64,000 nt of DNA from Proteles cristata cristata. Lineage: Eukaryota; Chordata; Mammalia; Carnivora; Hyaenidae. The notes under the pieces are model-generated. The model made no database searches and was not told the DNA's origin. It was given only the letters and a program-made list of their open reading frames with translations. A program made the translations under genes and the position numbers. Position 1 is the stretch's first letter. The number at the start of each line of letters is the position of its first letter. This document shows, piece after piece, positions 27,111-38,335 of this stretch. The DNA lies in NCBI GenBank assembly GCA_017311185.1, contig JAESUZ010000980.1, positions 1,798,001-1,862,000 of the forward strand. The letters run 5' to 3'.

Positions 27111-27560
27111 TTACATGAGTTATGGGAGGGGAACTGCTAAGTCAAAGGGACACATATTCATGTTCAATTGTCATAAATAGTATAGAGCTGCCTTCCAAAA
27201 CAATACACCAAGTTACCATAGTGTGTGTGATTGTTTCCCGACAACTTTACCAACACCGTCAGTCCTTTTTTTATTTTTTTCACATCCATAGCTACTGGTC
27301 ATTGTTTCTGTTACCTTTCTTTACTAATGAGTAAAACTGAGTATCTTTCCGTATATATTTCTGCCCATTTGTATATGCTCTACTATAAACTACACATTGC
27401 ATTCTTTGCTCATTTTTCAAGGTTTTTCTTTTTGTCCATATATGTGTATTTATGTATTCTAAAAGTTACTCTTTTGTCATACGGGTTCAGATGATAGTTT
27501 TTAAATCTTGCTTATGGTGACTTTGGTCTTATACCTTTGGGTTTTTCAGTTTGAACATGC

Positions 27561-27861
27561 ACAATATCAGGGAAGCTTCTCATGGAATTCTGATCATCAA
27601 GAGTTACCAGAGACCATCATGGGAGGAGCGGAGCAGGTGGTACAACACAAATTAAGTAAAATGCCCTCTTCCATCTCTGCTTGTGGGATGAATTTGCTGA
27701 TCCAAAATAGAAAATCCTTTTCCTCCATTCGAAAATTCAGAAAGATCCGAGCGATCAGTGTTTTAGGCCAAAGGAAGAGAGGAAAGAAATCACATTCAGT
27801 GATTCTCTGTCTGCATAAACGGCCCACTGATAGCTCACTCCCTACTGACGACAGCCTTTAG
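27561..27861. other. Non-coding; weak 117-codon frame
   Basis: An open frame (27508-27861, +) begins in L1M remnant sequence and continues through unique DNA. I see no domain, signal or family, and no promoter. Probably chance. Confidence 0.4.
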
Positions 27862-28050
27862 TACAACAGAAAGAGCACAAGGCCTGTAATCCAAAGACCT
27901 CCTTGATGATTACAGCGCTTGCATTTGCTGGCTATAGACTGTCCAAGATTTGAGCCCCTCTGGGCCTCAGTTTTCTCACCTGTAAAGTAGAAGTAGAAAT
28001 CCCAAATTCAAAGGGCCACGGTGAGGGCATAATAAGTAATACAAGTGGAC
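27862..28050 (+). repeat. MIR SINE
   Basis: It shows GAAAGAGCACAAGGCCTGTAA, GGGCCTCAGTTTTCTCACCTGTAAA and GGTGAGGGCATAATAAGTAATACA. Confidence 0.75.
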
Positions 28051-28317
28051 GTGTGTACACATACTACTCATCAGTTCTTGATGATCTCTGTTTTGAAGAT
28101 CCCATAGCCAAAAGCCATTTGGAATTCCAAAAGTCTTTGTAATGCCACAAATTAGTTGTTTTGCTACAGATTCATCTTCATAATTACATTTTGCTTAGCC
28201 TGCTATAAAAATTGCCTAGAATTCCCCTGCATACCACAACTTACAAAACACAGGTGTTGGGCAGCAGCAGAAAAACAAGAAGGAATTGAGGTTTAAATGT
28301 TAAAATGTATATTCATT

Positions 28318-28355
28318 GGACACTCCATTCATATGGACACTCCATTCATATGGAG
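28318..28355 (+). repeat. 18-bp tandem duplication
   Basis: GGACACTCCATTCATAT(G) occurs twice in succession. Confidence 0.9.
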
Positions 28356-28557
28356 CTTACCATATAATGACCTTAATGCTCTTACTCAAATGGCAGTCCT
28401 CTGAAGTGGACAACTTCCCTTATCCCCAGAACAAGTTTGGGTGGAGATGAAATGGCTATAGGTTAAGCTACACAGGCTGAATAAAAATAGACAGTTTCCT
28501 GAATTTAAACTTGTCTGGAAAACTGAGGCTCAGGAGACCCCTAGACATAATGGGATA

Positions 28558-28980
28558 ATGTGATAGTTAATTAGGTGTCAACTTGGCCAGGATAGAGTAT
28601 ACCTAGCTGTTTTGTCAAACACCAGGCAAGATGTTGCTGCGAAGGCATTTTTTAGGTATGATTAACGCTTACATTCACAGACATTGAAAAAAAAAAAACA
28701 ACAAAAATAAAACAGCACATTATCCTCCGCAATGCATGTGGGCCTCACCAAGGCCATAAGTGAAAAGACAAATGTTTCTGTCTTCAGGATGCCTTTTGAC
28801 TCAAAACTGCATCCTCCATTCTTTCCTGCATCTCCAACCTCACCTACATGTCTTGCAGATTTCAGACTTTCCAGCGCCTATCATCAGGTAGGCCAGTTCC
28901 TTAAAATAAATCATACAAGCACATGCACCCATACCCACATCGGTTCCATTTCTCTGAAGAACCCTAATAATTTCAAGAGA
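28558..28980 (+). mobile_element. ERVL LTR (MLT2 type)
   Basis: It opens TGTGATAGTTAATTAGGTGT, has ATTATCCTCCGCAATGCATG and CTTGCAGATTTCAGACTT, then CAGTTCCTTAAAATAAATCA and TTTCTCTGAAGAACCCTAAT, the MLT2 order. An A12 run interrupts it. Solo LTR. Confidence 0.8.
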
Positions 28981-29539
28981 TGTGCAATACAAGGCTTCTT
29001 GACCTCACCCACTAAGGCTTACTGCCACAGCTAATTCCCCCTCCCTAGAAACCTTGCACTCACCACTCTCCAGGGTCCTTCTACAATACCATGCTGGATA
29101 TGACACTGTTCTCTAATGGTGTGCAAAGTCGCTTGCCCAAGCTGGTTTGAACTTCAAATTCAGTATCCCTCTTCTACATGACTTTTGTATTGTTGTAATT
29201 TTTATTGTTACTATTATTAGCATCATTAGTGACAGCTTAGGGAGAATCTCCCAGGGAGGTGGGGTTTGAGTTTTAATAGGCTTTTTGGCTTTGAGGATTT
29301 GATAATCAAACTACATGCACAATACCCAAGGACAAGTATTACTCTTAATAATTACAATAATAATAAAAGTAATGATGTATACGTGAAAAAAAAATACCAT
29401 CCTGGAACTGGGAAGCATTTTTCCTCCGCGATGCTTTCTCTACCCACCCTCTAACGTGCCCCTCCTCTATTGGGTAAAATGAAATCCCCTCCTTATAATG
29501 CATCTCACCAATGAAGGGGTTTTTTTGGGGGGTAGTCAT
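28981..29539. other. Non-coding, nothing recognised
   Basis: Unique-looking sequence; short open frames only. Confidence 0.45.
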
Positions 29540-29830
29540 GGGTGTAAGTGTAAGACATAACAGGATCTGGCTCCCATGGAGTTTACATACCACTGTAAGA
29601 GACAAACTACACCTAGGATACTTTCTGTATGCTAAATGCTATGCAGGCGGAAAAAAAAACCACCACCACCACAACATGGTGATAAGATGGGGCCTGAAAG
29701 AGGAAGAGTCTGTGAGCAGGGAAACTTGAGAAGAGACCTGAAGGAGAAAGAGCTAGCCTTGTGAAGAACGAGAAAGAGAATTAGTCTAGTCAGAGGAGTA
29801 GCAAGCAGCCCCAGCAAGGAACACGTGTTC
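29540..29830 (+). repeat. Ancient mammalian interspersed repeat (L2/CR1-like)
   Basis: It contains CTCCCATGGAGTTTACATAC, then AGAGACCTGAAGGAGAAAGAGCTAGCCTTGTGAAGA and AGAGGAGTAGCAAGCAGC, a common old family. Family name uncertain. Confidence 0.45.
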
Positions 29831-31413
29831 AGTAAATTCTGAGTGAATCCTACAGGTGCTGGGAGAGGTGCCTTTGTGAAGACCTAGCTATTCAGAGTAC
29901 CTAGTTAAGACTGGTACCTAAGTCTCGCTTCATCAAACCGGCCTGCTCAGCGGCTCCATCTCGGGATGAAGGGAGGGATGGGAAACGGGAATGGGAAGAA
30001 GTCTTCCGCTGGCCTCTCTGGCAGTGCGGCGGCTTGGACAATGCAAGCCTCGCTTTCTCCACGTGGTGGGGGGCTTGGCACCTGATCGGTGAAGCCCTGT
30101 CAGCAATCATGCTGTGGGTCCTCTTCGGCAGCTCAGCCAAGGCCCGGGCACAAGTAGAAGAAGCCACCGAGCGACCGGCCACCTTTGAGGTTCCGCGAAG
30201 GCCGGGCCTAGTTCCACATCCTCTGTTACACGCGCGGCCGGCCAGGCCGCGCCTCCAGCCCGAGAGGCTCTAGATCGATCGCTACTGACTACAGGCCCCA
30301 GGGGTTGGGGAATCGGGTCAGCGCCACCCGCCTGGAAGCAGCGTCGTGGGCTAGACTTCCCGCCTGTGGGGAGCCAGCGAGCCGGCGTCCGAGCTCCATC
30401 CAGCCCCGGAGCGGGGACCTGCCCGGCTGCGCTCTGAAACGGCTCCGCGTCCTTAGGCCGCCTCCGTATCCTCGGCTCACCCCTCCTTTATGCTGCCGCT
30501 TCCTTTCCTTCCCCCGCTTTTCCTGTGCTGAGGGGACCACAGTGGGGAAGGGGGAGGGAGGGTGGCCGGCAATAAAGGATCGGTGGTGTGGAAGACACGA
30601 GCGGGCAGGGGAAGGAAAAGCGGGGCGCGGACAGCGACCGCGCGGAGCAGTCGGCAGCGAAAGCGGAGGGTGTCGAAGCGCCGGGAGGGAGGAGAAGGAG
30701 GAGGGCTGCCCGCCGGGAATCAGTGACCGCGAGGAAACCGGGAAAAGCGGGGAGCAGCCCGTGGGGGGAGGGGAGTGCCGCGGGCGGAGGAAAGAGGAAG
30801 AAGCGTTCAGATGTTGCGCCGCTTCTCGAAGGTTAAAACCGAAAATAAAAACTGCCGGGCTTCTCCGCCCAGCCCCGCGCTCTCGGCAACGCGCGGAGCA
30901 GAGAGGGGAAGAGGTACCCCAACCCAGCAAGGAAACCGGGGTTGGGGTTCGGCTCCACCTACCTGCTGGGGCGCCAGGCCCGCCGGTCTGGCGGCGCCAG
31001 CGCCACTCAGTGTCCAGATGTCGCGTCGGCGGCAAGCAGCGGTTTCCTTTAATTTCGCTCGTTTCCCAAATGTAGAAGCGGAGCGGAGCGCCATTTCTTT
31101 CAAAACTGACATCCAGCCTCCTGAGTGGCTGAGCGAATGCTGAGATGACCTTGCTTTTCCTTTCTTTTTCTCTTTTAAATAATCCGGTTTGGAGGAATGG
31201 AAGATCTCTGGAAAGGGGCGCGAAGAATAAAAGAAGGGGGGGCAGGGGAGCTAGGGCGCGAGCGGGCAGGACTGGAAGCCGCCGCCAGGCAACGCGGTGG
31301 TTCCTGCTTACGGCCGTGTCAGGTGACAAATGCTGCGAGGGGGCGGGGGCCTGGAGATGCGTTCTGGCGACAGGCCCTTGAGCTGTCACTGCGTGGGGCG
31401 CCCGCGCGGATCG

Positions 31414-31422
31414 GGCGGGAAA
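31414..31422 (+). promoter_or_regulatory. E2F-type site, ARF promoter
   Basis: The sequence GGCGGGAAA, an E2F consensus, lies 296 bp upstream of the ARF ATG. ARF is a known direct E2F1 target in human and mouse. The motif is visible; occupancy is inferred. Confidence 0.5.
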
Positions 31423-31492
31423 GAGGAGGTGGGGGAAGGGGAACCTTGGGTGCTAGCGGCCCGCGCGCGCCCTCCGGGCTTCTCCGCCGGCC

Positions 31493-31500
31493 TTTCCCGC
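31493..31500 (-). promoter_or_regulatory. E2F-type site, ARF promoter
   Basis: TTTCCCGC reads as an E2F consensus in the opposite orientation, 218 bp upstream of the ARF ATG. It pairs with the motif at 31414-31422. Confidence 0.5.
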
Positions 31501-31717
31501 GCGCGCCGGGCGCAGAACGGTTCTCAGATCTGGGGAGGTCGGGGGCGCGCGAGCACGCGCAGGGAACGCGGGGGCGCGCCTGCGGGGCGGGGATGGGCGG
31601 GGGGCGGTGCGTGGGTCTCGATCTGAGATCGGGGGGCGGGCGCGGCGCTATCTACCTCTGGTGCCAAAGGGCGGCGCAGCGGTCTTGGAGCACAGCGGTG
31701 GTGGCGGCTGCGAAAGT

Positions 31718-31910
31718 ATGGTACGCGCGTTTCTGATCACAGTGCGGATTCGGCGCGCTGGTGGCCCTCCACGAGTGAGGACTTTTGTTGTGCGGATCGC
31801 GCGGCCCGCGGGTGAGTGGGCAGCGCCGGGTGCACGGGCCGCTGCGGCCGTGGTGGTAAAGCTAGTGAGGAGCCGTCGCAGAGCGCAGCTGCTGCATCCT
31901 AGAAGAGCAG
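31718..31910 (+). CDS. CDKN2A: CDKN2A exon 1-beta coding part (ARF)
   Basis: There are 193 coding bases (64 codons + 1), with donor GCAG/GTAAGA at 31911. The exon lies 10.7 kb downstream of CDKN2B and 24.6 kb upstream of exon 1-alpha, an arrangement typical of mammals. It holds all the conserved MDM2-binding residues. The reading frame stays open for another 20 codons into the intron, so the splice site was set by the donor and by frame continuity with exon 2. Confidence 0.95.
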
Positions 31911-32202
31911 GTAAGAAAGGCCTCGAAAAGTCCCGGGCGCAGTCGGCCCTTGGAAGACGTTGTTTAGTGTGATTTCATACAGATAAACCATCTTCCGGAC
32001 CAGGATAGGAGGAGGAGGTTTCTAGGGATGGGAGCTCTTTCCCGGTTTGGGTTACAGTCGCTTAGAGGTGCGGCACTCCCAATATATTGAGCCCGGAGCT
32101 CCCTTCATACACCTCCTCAATTCAGTAAAACTGTAGGGAAACCGGGAGATCCTAAACCCACCTTAGAAGTCAATCACTCCTGAATTTCCTGGGTGAGTCA
32201 GT

Positions 32203-32254
<52 letters not shown>

Positions 32255-35200
32255 AAAAGGTGTTATTTCTAGGGTACTTTATTTCTCCCTGGAGGAAAGT
32301 ATTACCAGAGGTCTTAGTTTTATGGGGGTCACCTGTTGTCTCCTCTGCCAGGTCAACTCTCTCTGCTTAAAGTAGTGGGGGATGATAGAGGTTGGGGGCT
32401 GGCACGTGGTGTGACTTCCCGAAATAGTAACACTGATCGAAGAAGCAAACAGTTGCTTTTGCAGTCTATAGAGAGCTGGGCTTTTGTAGTGAAGTGCAGA
32501 CTTCTTATTTGGAACCTTGACAGATTCAAAGTGCCCCGAATGATGCCTAGCATCAAATGTTTAGCAAAAAATAGACCTACTGTGGTGAGTCTGAGAAATC
32601 ACTACCGATCACATTTTCATCTCTCAGGCCACAAAGAACACTTCTTTAAAAATGAGGCCTACTCCTTGAAAAACAAAATCCTGGGTAGTATCTTTACACG
32701 GTGTAATTTCCTATGACCAGAATAATTGAAAATACATATTACTACAATATGCAGAATCCTAATTAGAACTTGGATAATAAATCTAAAAGCAATTTAATGA
32801 GACTTCATTTTTGTGACCTTACACAAGGCATCCATTTCCCCCAATAGACGTTTTTAAAAAAAACAAAGGCCAGGGAGGGGGAATTTTTTTTTGTTTTTGC
32901 AACGTTAATAGGCCTTTGACATGTAAATGTTAAACTATAGGTGTTTAGTTAGGTACCTCCATTTCTATTGCCAAAACTTTAAGAGCAGAGGCGCCTGGCT
33001 GGCTCAGGCCGAGGAGCACAAACATCTTGCCTGCATCTCTTGATCTCTCCGGTGTAAGTTAGAGCCCCACTTTAGGAGTAGAGATTACTTAAAAATAAGA
33101 TCTTTTTTAAAAATTACAAACAATGTATAGGGTAAATACACGTTTTCTTTTTCATATAATTATGAAAGTTCAGTGTTTTTAAAGAAAAGTTTTTAAAAGA
33201 TTTCATGGCATGTTGCTGGACTTAACTTTCCTTAATTTTAAAGCATTAACACGACCCTGTTTGTTTGTTTGTTTTATGATTATGTTTGTTTTGCTTTATT
33301 CTGGCCAGCAAATGTTTAGCCATCATATAGTTTTGAATGTCAGAGTTGTTACTATTACTCTCTACTTAAAGCAATTTTATTTAAAGTAATCTTTCGCTTC
33401 TAGAAATCTATAGTGACAACGTAGAAAGTTTTAATCTATGTAAATATTATAATTATGTGCTTTCTATTTTAGGAATACACAATGTAATAGTGTAATTACT
33501 TTGAGCTAAAGACATTTTATTTATTTTATGAAGTGATAAAAATATAAAAATGATACGTTCTTTGAAAGCAGCCATTTTTTTTGTTATTTAGGTAGAAGTC
33601 AATTTTCAGGAATAATAATGTAAAGTTATTTAAAAATGTATTGGCTATTTGAAAAGCCCAATTTTTAGGAAATATCTAAAGACAGAACACATGACTTAGG
33701 TAGAATAGAAAATGTCTTAAATATATGTGCAATTATCCAACCTCATTTATTAAATTATACACATATATAAACTTAAGGAAGTATTAATTTTAAATGACAT
33801 ATAATTATATAGTTCACATAAATATATATTATGCCTATGGTTATATTGATTTAAGGATATATGTAGAATGGATGAGAATTATGTTGAGACTGATAGAATT
33901 TCTTAAGAGCCACAATGCTAAAAAAAATTCTTGTATGAATTACTTAATATTAATATAAATATAGAAGGTGTTATTTTTTATTTTTAAAGTTTCTGCAACT
34001 ATGTATCATTATGACTTTTTATTTTTATATGACTGGAAATGTATATAATAAAATCCCACATTTCTAGTTTCTTATTCACAGATGCCTGATGAATTACATT
34101 AATTGATTTGTTATTTCTACCTTAATCCACTTACAAAATAGTCGTATTTTTACAATAGGAAGTATTTATTTGTTTACTGTTTGGGAACCCCTAGGATTTT
34201 TTATCCCCTTTAACAGCATAGCATTCTCTCAAGGTAAGCACTATACAGTTAGCATAAACCATAATTCCCAATGTGTACATGATCCCCAGGTTGTATTATA
34301 TATTATGTAAAGAAACTATAACACTTTCAGAAACCAAATTTAAAATTTATTTACTTCTTTGGGGTCTCTTGAATTTTAAAAAGTCCATTGTCATGTCTAA
34401 GGAAGCAAGGACATAACCTTGTCTATGTCCGTAATATTTTATAGGTCTGTTAATTACATGTTAGTTCATCACTTAGTAACTACCATGGTAGGATTAAGCT
34501 ACACCATTTTCCCAGCATGTGAATGACCCTTGTTAGTAAAATGATCTAAATCATCTCAAAAATACTTTCTTAGCTGAACATTTGACCCAGGATCTTTATT
34601 TTTTTAATTTTTCATCCATTCTGAGAACAATCTCACTTGTCCCCTCCATACTAAAACACGGAGAGAGAATCCTCTGTCTGCTGCAAAATCTAACCTGATA
34701 AAAAAAAATTCCGGTGCTTTATTTCTACAGTTTAAATTATGTAAATGATGGATATCCATTCACTTTCTAAATATAAAATTATAGTATTTACTTTTTAAAA
34801 CTACAGTTCTCTAAATTCTCATTCTCACATAATGATCACATAGTAATAACTATTAATGCATTTCTTAAACCCCCCCCACTGGCAAGGACATTTTTACTGT
34901 AGGTATGAAGAACTTTTAAAACGTCCATACATTTTTTGGGGGCACCTGACTGTCTCAGTCCATAGATCATGTAACTTGCAAGTTCAAGCCCCATGTTGGG
35001 CATAGAGCATACTTTAAAAATTTTTTTAATCAGAAAAAAAATCTATACATTTTTATTCAATTGTTCTTTGTGTGGACATCATCCAATGAAAGAGAGATTC
35101 TGACAAAGATTAATAGAGACAAATAGTAGCAAGAAATTGAAAATTGCCTTAAATTCTAGCAACAAGATGTTAAATTGTGGTACAAAACTATGCTCTGGAA

Positions 35201-35515
35201 TAATGGTCTGGAATATTCTGGACTCGGGAATATTATAGACAATCATATCTTTGAAGAATATTTAGTAGAATGTTAAATGATTACATTATAAAGTTCTGTG
35301 AATTTTCAAAATTCAAAACAGTAAACACTTCTTATTCTTGTTTTTCCTCCTTTCCTTTCTCTCTGGACGCACACATACACCCTGTTTTTGTATCAAAATT
35401 TTTATAGTGTTTTCCTCAGGATGGGGGAATTGGGATTGGTGATCTTTAATTTCTTCGTTATACTTTTGAGTTTTCCCAAGTATTATGACCACCACCACTA
35501 AAAAAAAAAAAAAAA

Positions 35516-35563
<48 letters not shown>

Positions 35564-38295
35564 GTTATTTTCAAAGCCTGAAATGATGGTGCATTAGGGA
35601 TGAACTGAGAGGTTGCTTAGCATTAGACTGGGCAGGGGGAGGCAGTGAGGAAACTGAGTTGTGCCAAGTGTCATATATAAGAAGGTTCTGATAAGGTCTG
35701 GAGAAAGCACGAAGAGAGTTGTGACTTCAGACCAGTGCTCCCTGTGCCTGTTCACAACCTAGTTCGTTTTTACATAGACTATAAACGTATAGCTGTGTCT
35801 ATTTCCAAAGAGCTTGGGTGTTAGGCCTGTGGTCACATAACTTGCCCCCTTCTGGAAATCCCTCTCACTTTTCTTCTCTAGACGATTTCAAACTGGGGCT
35901 CACCACCTCTCACGGTAGGCTAGGGCTGCAAAGGGCCTCCCCAGGACCACAGAGAGAGTCCACCATGGGAAGCAAGACTCAAAGCTGCACCGACCTCGCC
36001 TCCCCCCACCTCCCAGCTGCGACCACCCTCCTTCACCCCATCTCCCCACCCTCTCAATTCCCAGAGATGCTGCGGATCCCAGAGATTTAACTGGCAGCTG
36101 GGGCAGGACCCCTAAGCAAGAGTTTAGAGGCATAGTCCACAGATCATCCCACTCTGCGAATGCACCCCTTCTGCTTTTAACCGCCCCGGGCCGCTTCGCC
36201 TCACACTCTGTTTCCTCAGGTAAGATGTGATCTGAGTAACAGGGACTGACTCATAGAGCAGGATTGGGGCTTCACTAGGTGGAGGACGAAGTGAGGGCTT
36301 CTCTCATTCAGGAGAGGTGCAGGGAATGATGAGGACATCTCTTTGTCACCTCCTCAGCTTGGAACTGGTCAGGCCTTTTTTCTGGAGGGGAGTCGCGGAA
36401 TGGGTCAGGTTCACTATGGGAAAGTGTCCAAAACTCGGCAGCCAATCCTTTCAGGGCCAATTGGGCGCCAAAGAGTATTGAAAGGCCTCCTCCTCTTTGT
36501 TGCTCTCTGTCTGAGGTACAAGACTGAATGGAGGCTGACCCTGATGTTTTTTCAGTGATGAAGAATTTGCCTCAAATTCTTCTCTCAACTGTTTCTTCCC
36601 ATACTGCAGCTTTTCTCGTGTTTGAAAACTTCCTCTGCGTTAAGCCATTCAAACGAAATCATTTATTAGAGTGAAAAAAAATCACTAAGTATTAAAACAA
36701 GATCAGTTTCTCTGACGGTAAGCCAACCAATGGAAATAACCTTGGGAATAGATAAAGACTTCCTTCAGTAGGGGAAGGAAGGTCTTTTTGTAAGGCTCTC
36801 CCCCTTCCTAGAAAATGCCCAAATTGGGACCTGTGCAGATTCACCATATCCTAATTCATACTATGCTGATATGTATTCAGCAAAACCACATATACTGACA
36901 ATTGTTGAACTTGCAAAGTGTCAGTAGCACGTATATTTTATCTTTTTTTGGTTTGTTTTTTAATGTTTTATTTATTTATTTATGAGAGAGAGAGGGTGAC
37001 AGTGTGAGCAGGGGAGGGTCAGAGAGAGAGGGAGATACAGAATCTGGAACAGGCTTCAGGCTCTGAGCTAGCTGTCAGCACAGAGCCTGATGTGGGGCTC
37101 AAACCCACGCACCATGAGATCATGACCTGAGCTGAAGTCGGACGCTCAACCGACTGAGCCACCTAGGTGCCCCAGTAGCATTTATATTTTAAAGAAGGGA
37201 GAATTGAAGACAATCCCTGCTTGTCAGTGCAGTTATTTTATTTCATGAGCCCTAGAAGGATGGCTGAAATTGTGCAAACCTACATAATCAGAAAAGAAGT
37301 AATAAAAGGAAAAAATTAAACCCATCAACCACAAGACTTAAAATTCCAATGCTTCAGAGGTCCTTTGAAAAATAATAACTTGATTTTTATTTTTTATATT
37401 GCGAGTAACATAATGGCTTTGTTCATGAAAATATAAAAATTCTATCACAAATGACTTTTTAATTCTTCTTCATCAAGATGTCACTTTTTTCCTTTACCTA
37501 AAACAAACAAACAAACAAAAAACCCTCAGTTTATTTAAATGGCTTCAAAGCCAATAGGAAGAAAGGTTTTGTAGAGGTTCAGAACTATATGAACAAAGAT
37601 ATGTAATCTCTTAAACAAACTGAAACTAATGAAATTGTGCAATCAGAGTGGTATAAATAAATATGCCTTTACTTTCTTAATTTAACCATGAGAGTAATGG
37701 GAAGTCAAAGAACAGAGGCAAAGGTTATCAGCAGTATCATTACCTGGACTGCTGTTTAAAATATACATTTCTCGGCTCCCGTCCAGGAAATCTAATTCAG
37801 CATATTTGCTGAGGGTGCCAAGAATCTGCATTTTATTCCAAGAATCTACATTTTAAATAAGTACTTGAAGGGGATTCTGTTACAGGTGGATTTCTGCAAC
37901 ATCATTTGGCACATATGGCCAGCGTTGCTTTTTTAATAACATTATGTTTGGTTATTTATTTTTAAATCAGGGCCCAGGCTTTTCGGTAAGATTTAGATTT
38001 TAGAATCAATCATACTTTGGGCCCCAGGAGAGTGTAAATAATCAACAGAGGAGCTATTTTACTAAGCAAAAGAAAACTCTTTATTCTCATGTGATCCTTC
38101 ATCTAAATTGGAAAAGATTATCTCTTAGATCCCAGGTTTTTACTGTCAGAACATTTTGGGAGGAAGGATATAACAGGACATACTTGTGTGTTAAAGCTTA
38201 TAGCACCAGACAAAATTTCCCCAGAAAACATTTATGACATCTTATCTTTTTGAAACACTATACAAACTTACTCCTGCTTACATAGGATGAATGGT

Positions 38296-38335
<40 letters not shown>

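Larger units (their letters stand above)
26080..27560 (-). mobile_element. Old L1M-type LINE, antisense, interrupted
   Basis: On this strand the order is that of reverse-complement old L1 ORF2: GAAACTTCCCTTATCAGGAC and GCTGTATAGTATTGT, later GGAACTGCTAAGTCAAAGGG, then CCTTCCAAAACAATACACCA, ending TATGGTGACTTTGGTCTTA. A SINE (26371-26554) and AT microsatellites (26810-27110) break it. Part is duplicated locally (26900 and 27107). Confidence 0.7.
29860..31950. promoter_or_regulatory. CDKN2A: ARF CpG island, likely bidirectional promoter (ARF + / ANRIL-type -)
   Basis: About 2 kb is dense in CG and GC-boxes and flanks exon 1-beta. In human and mouse this island drives ARF and, divergently, the antisense lncRNA CDKN2B-AS1 (ANRIL), which runs across CDKN2B. 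Here ARF points right and CDKN2B lies left, so an ANRIL homologue would start on the - strand near 31.0-31.4 kb. I cannot identify its exons. Two E2F-type motifs occur at 31414-31422 and 31493-31500. The high GC produces long spurious open frames on both strands (for example 30289-31389 on -). Confidence 0.75.

Noticed and set aside
27508..27861. 117-codon frame as a possible small gene
   Set aside because: It begins in an antisense L1M remnant, has no domain, signal peptide or splice context, and is no longer than chance frames elsewhere here.
30289..31389. 366-codon open frame on the - strand, the longest in the window
   Set aside because: It lies wholly in the ARF CpG island, where GC-rich codons rarely make stops. 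Its protein is Arg/Pro/Ser-rich with no domain, and competing long frames occur in other frames and on the other strand (30305-31075 +). Composition artefact.
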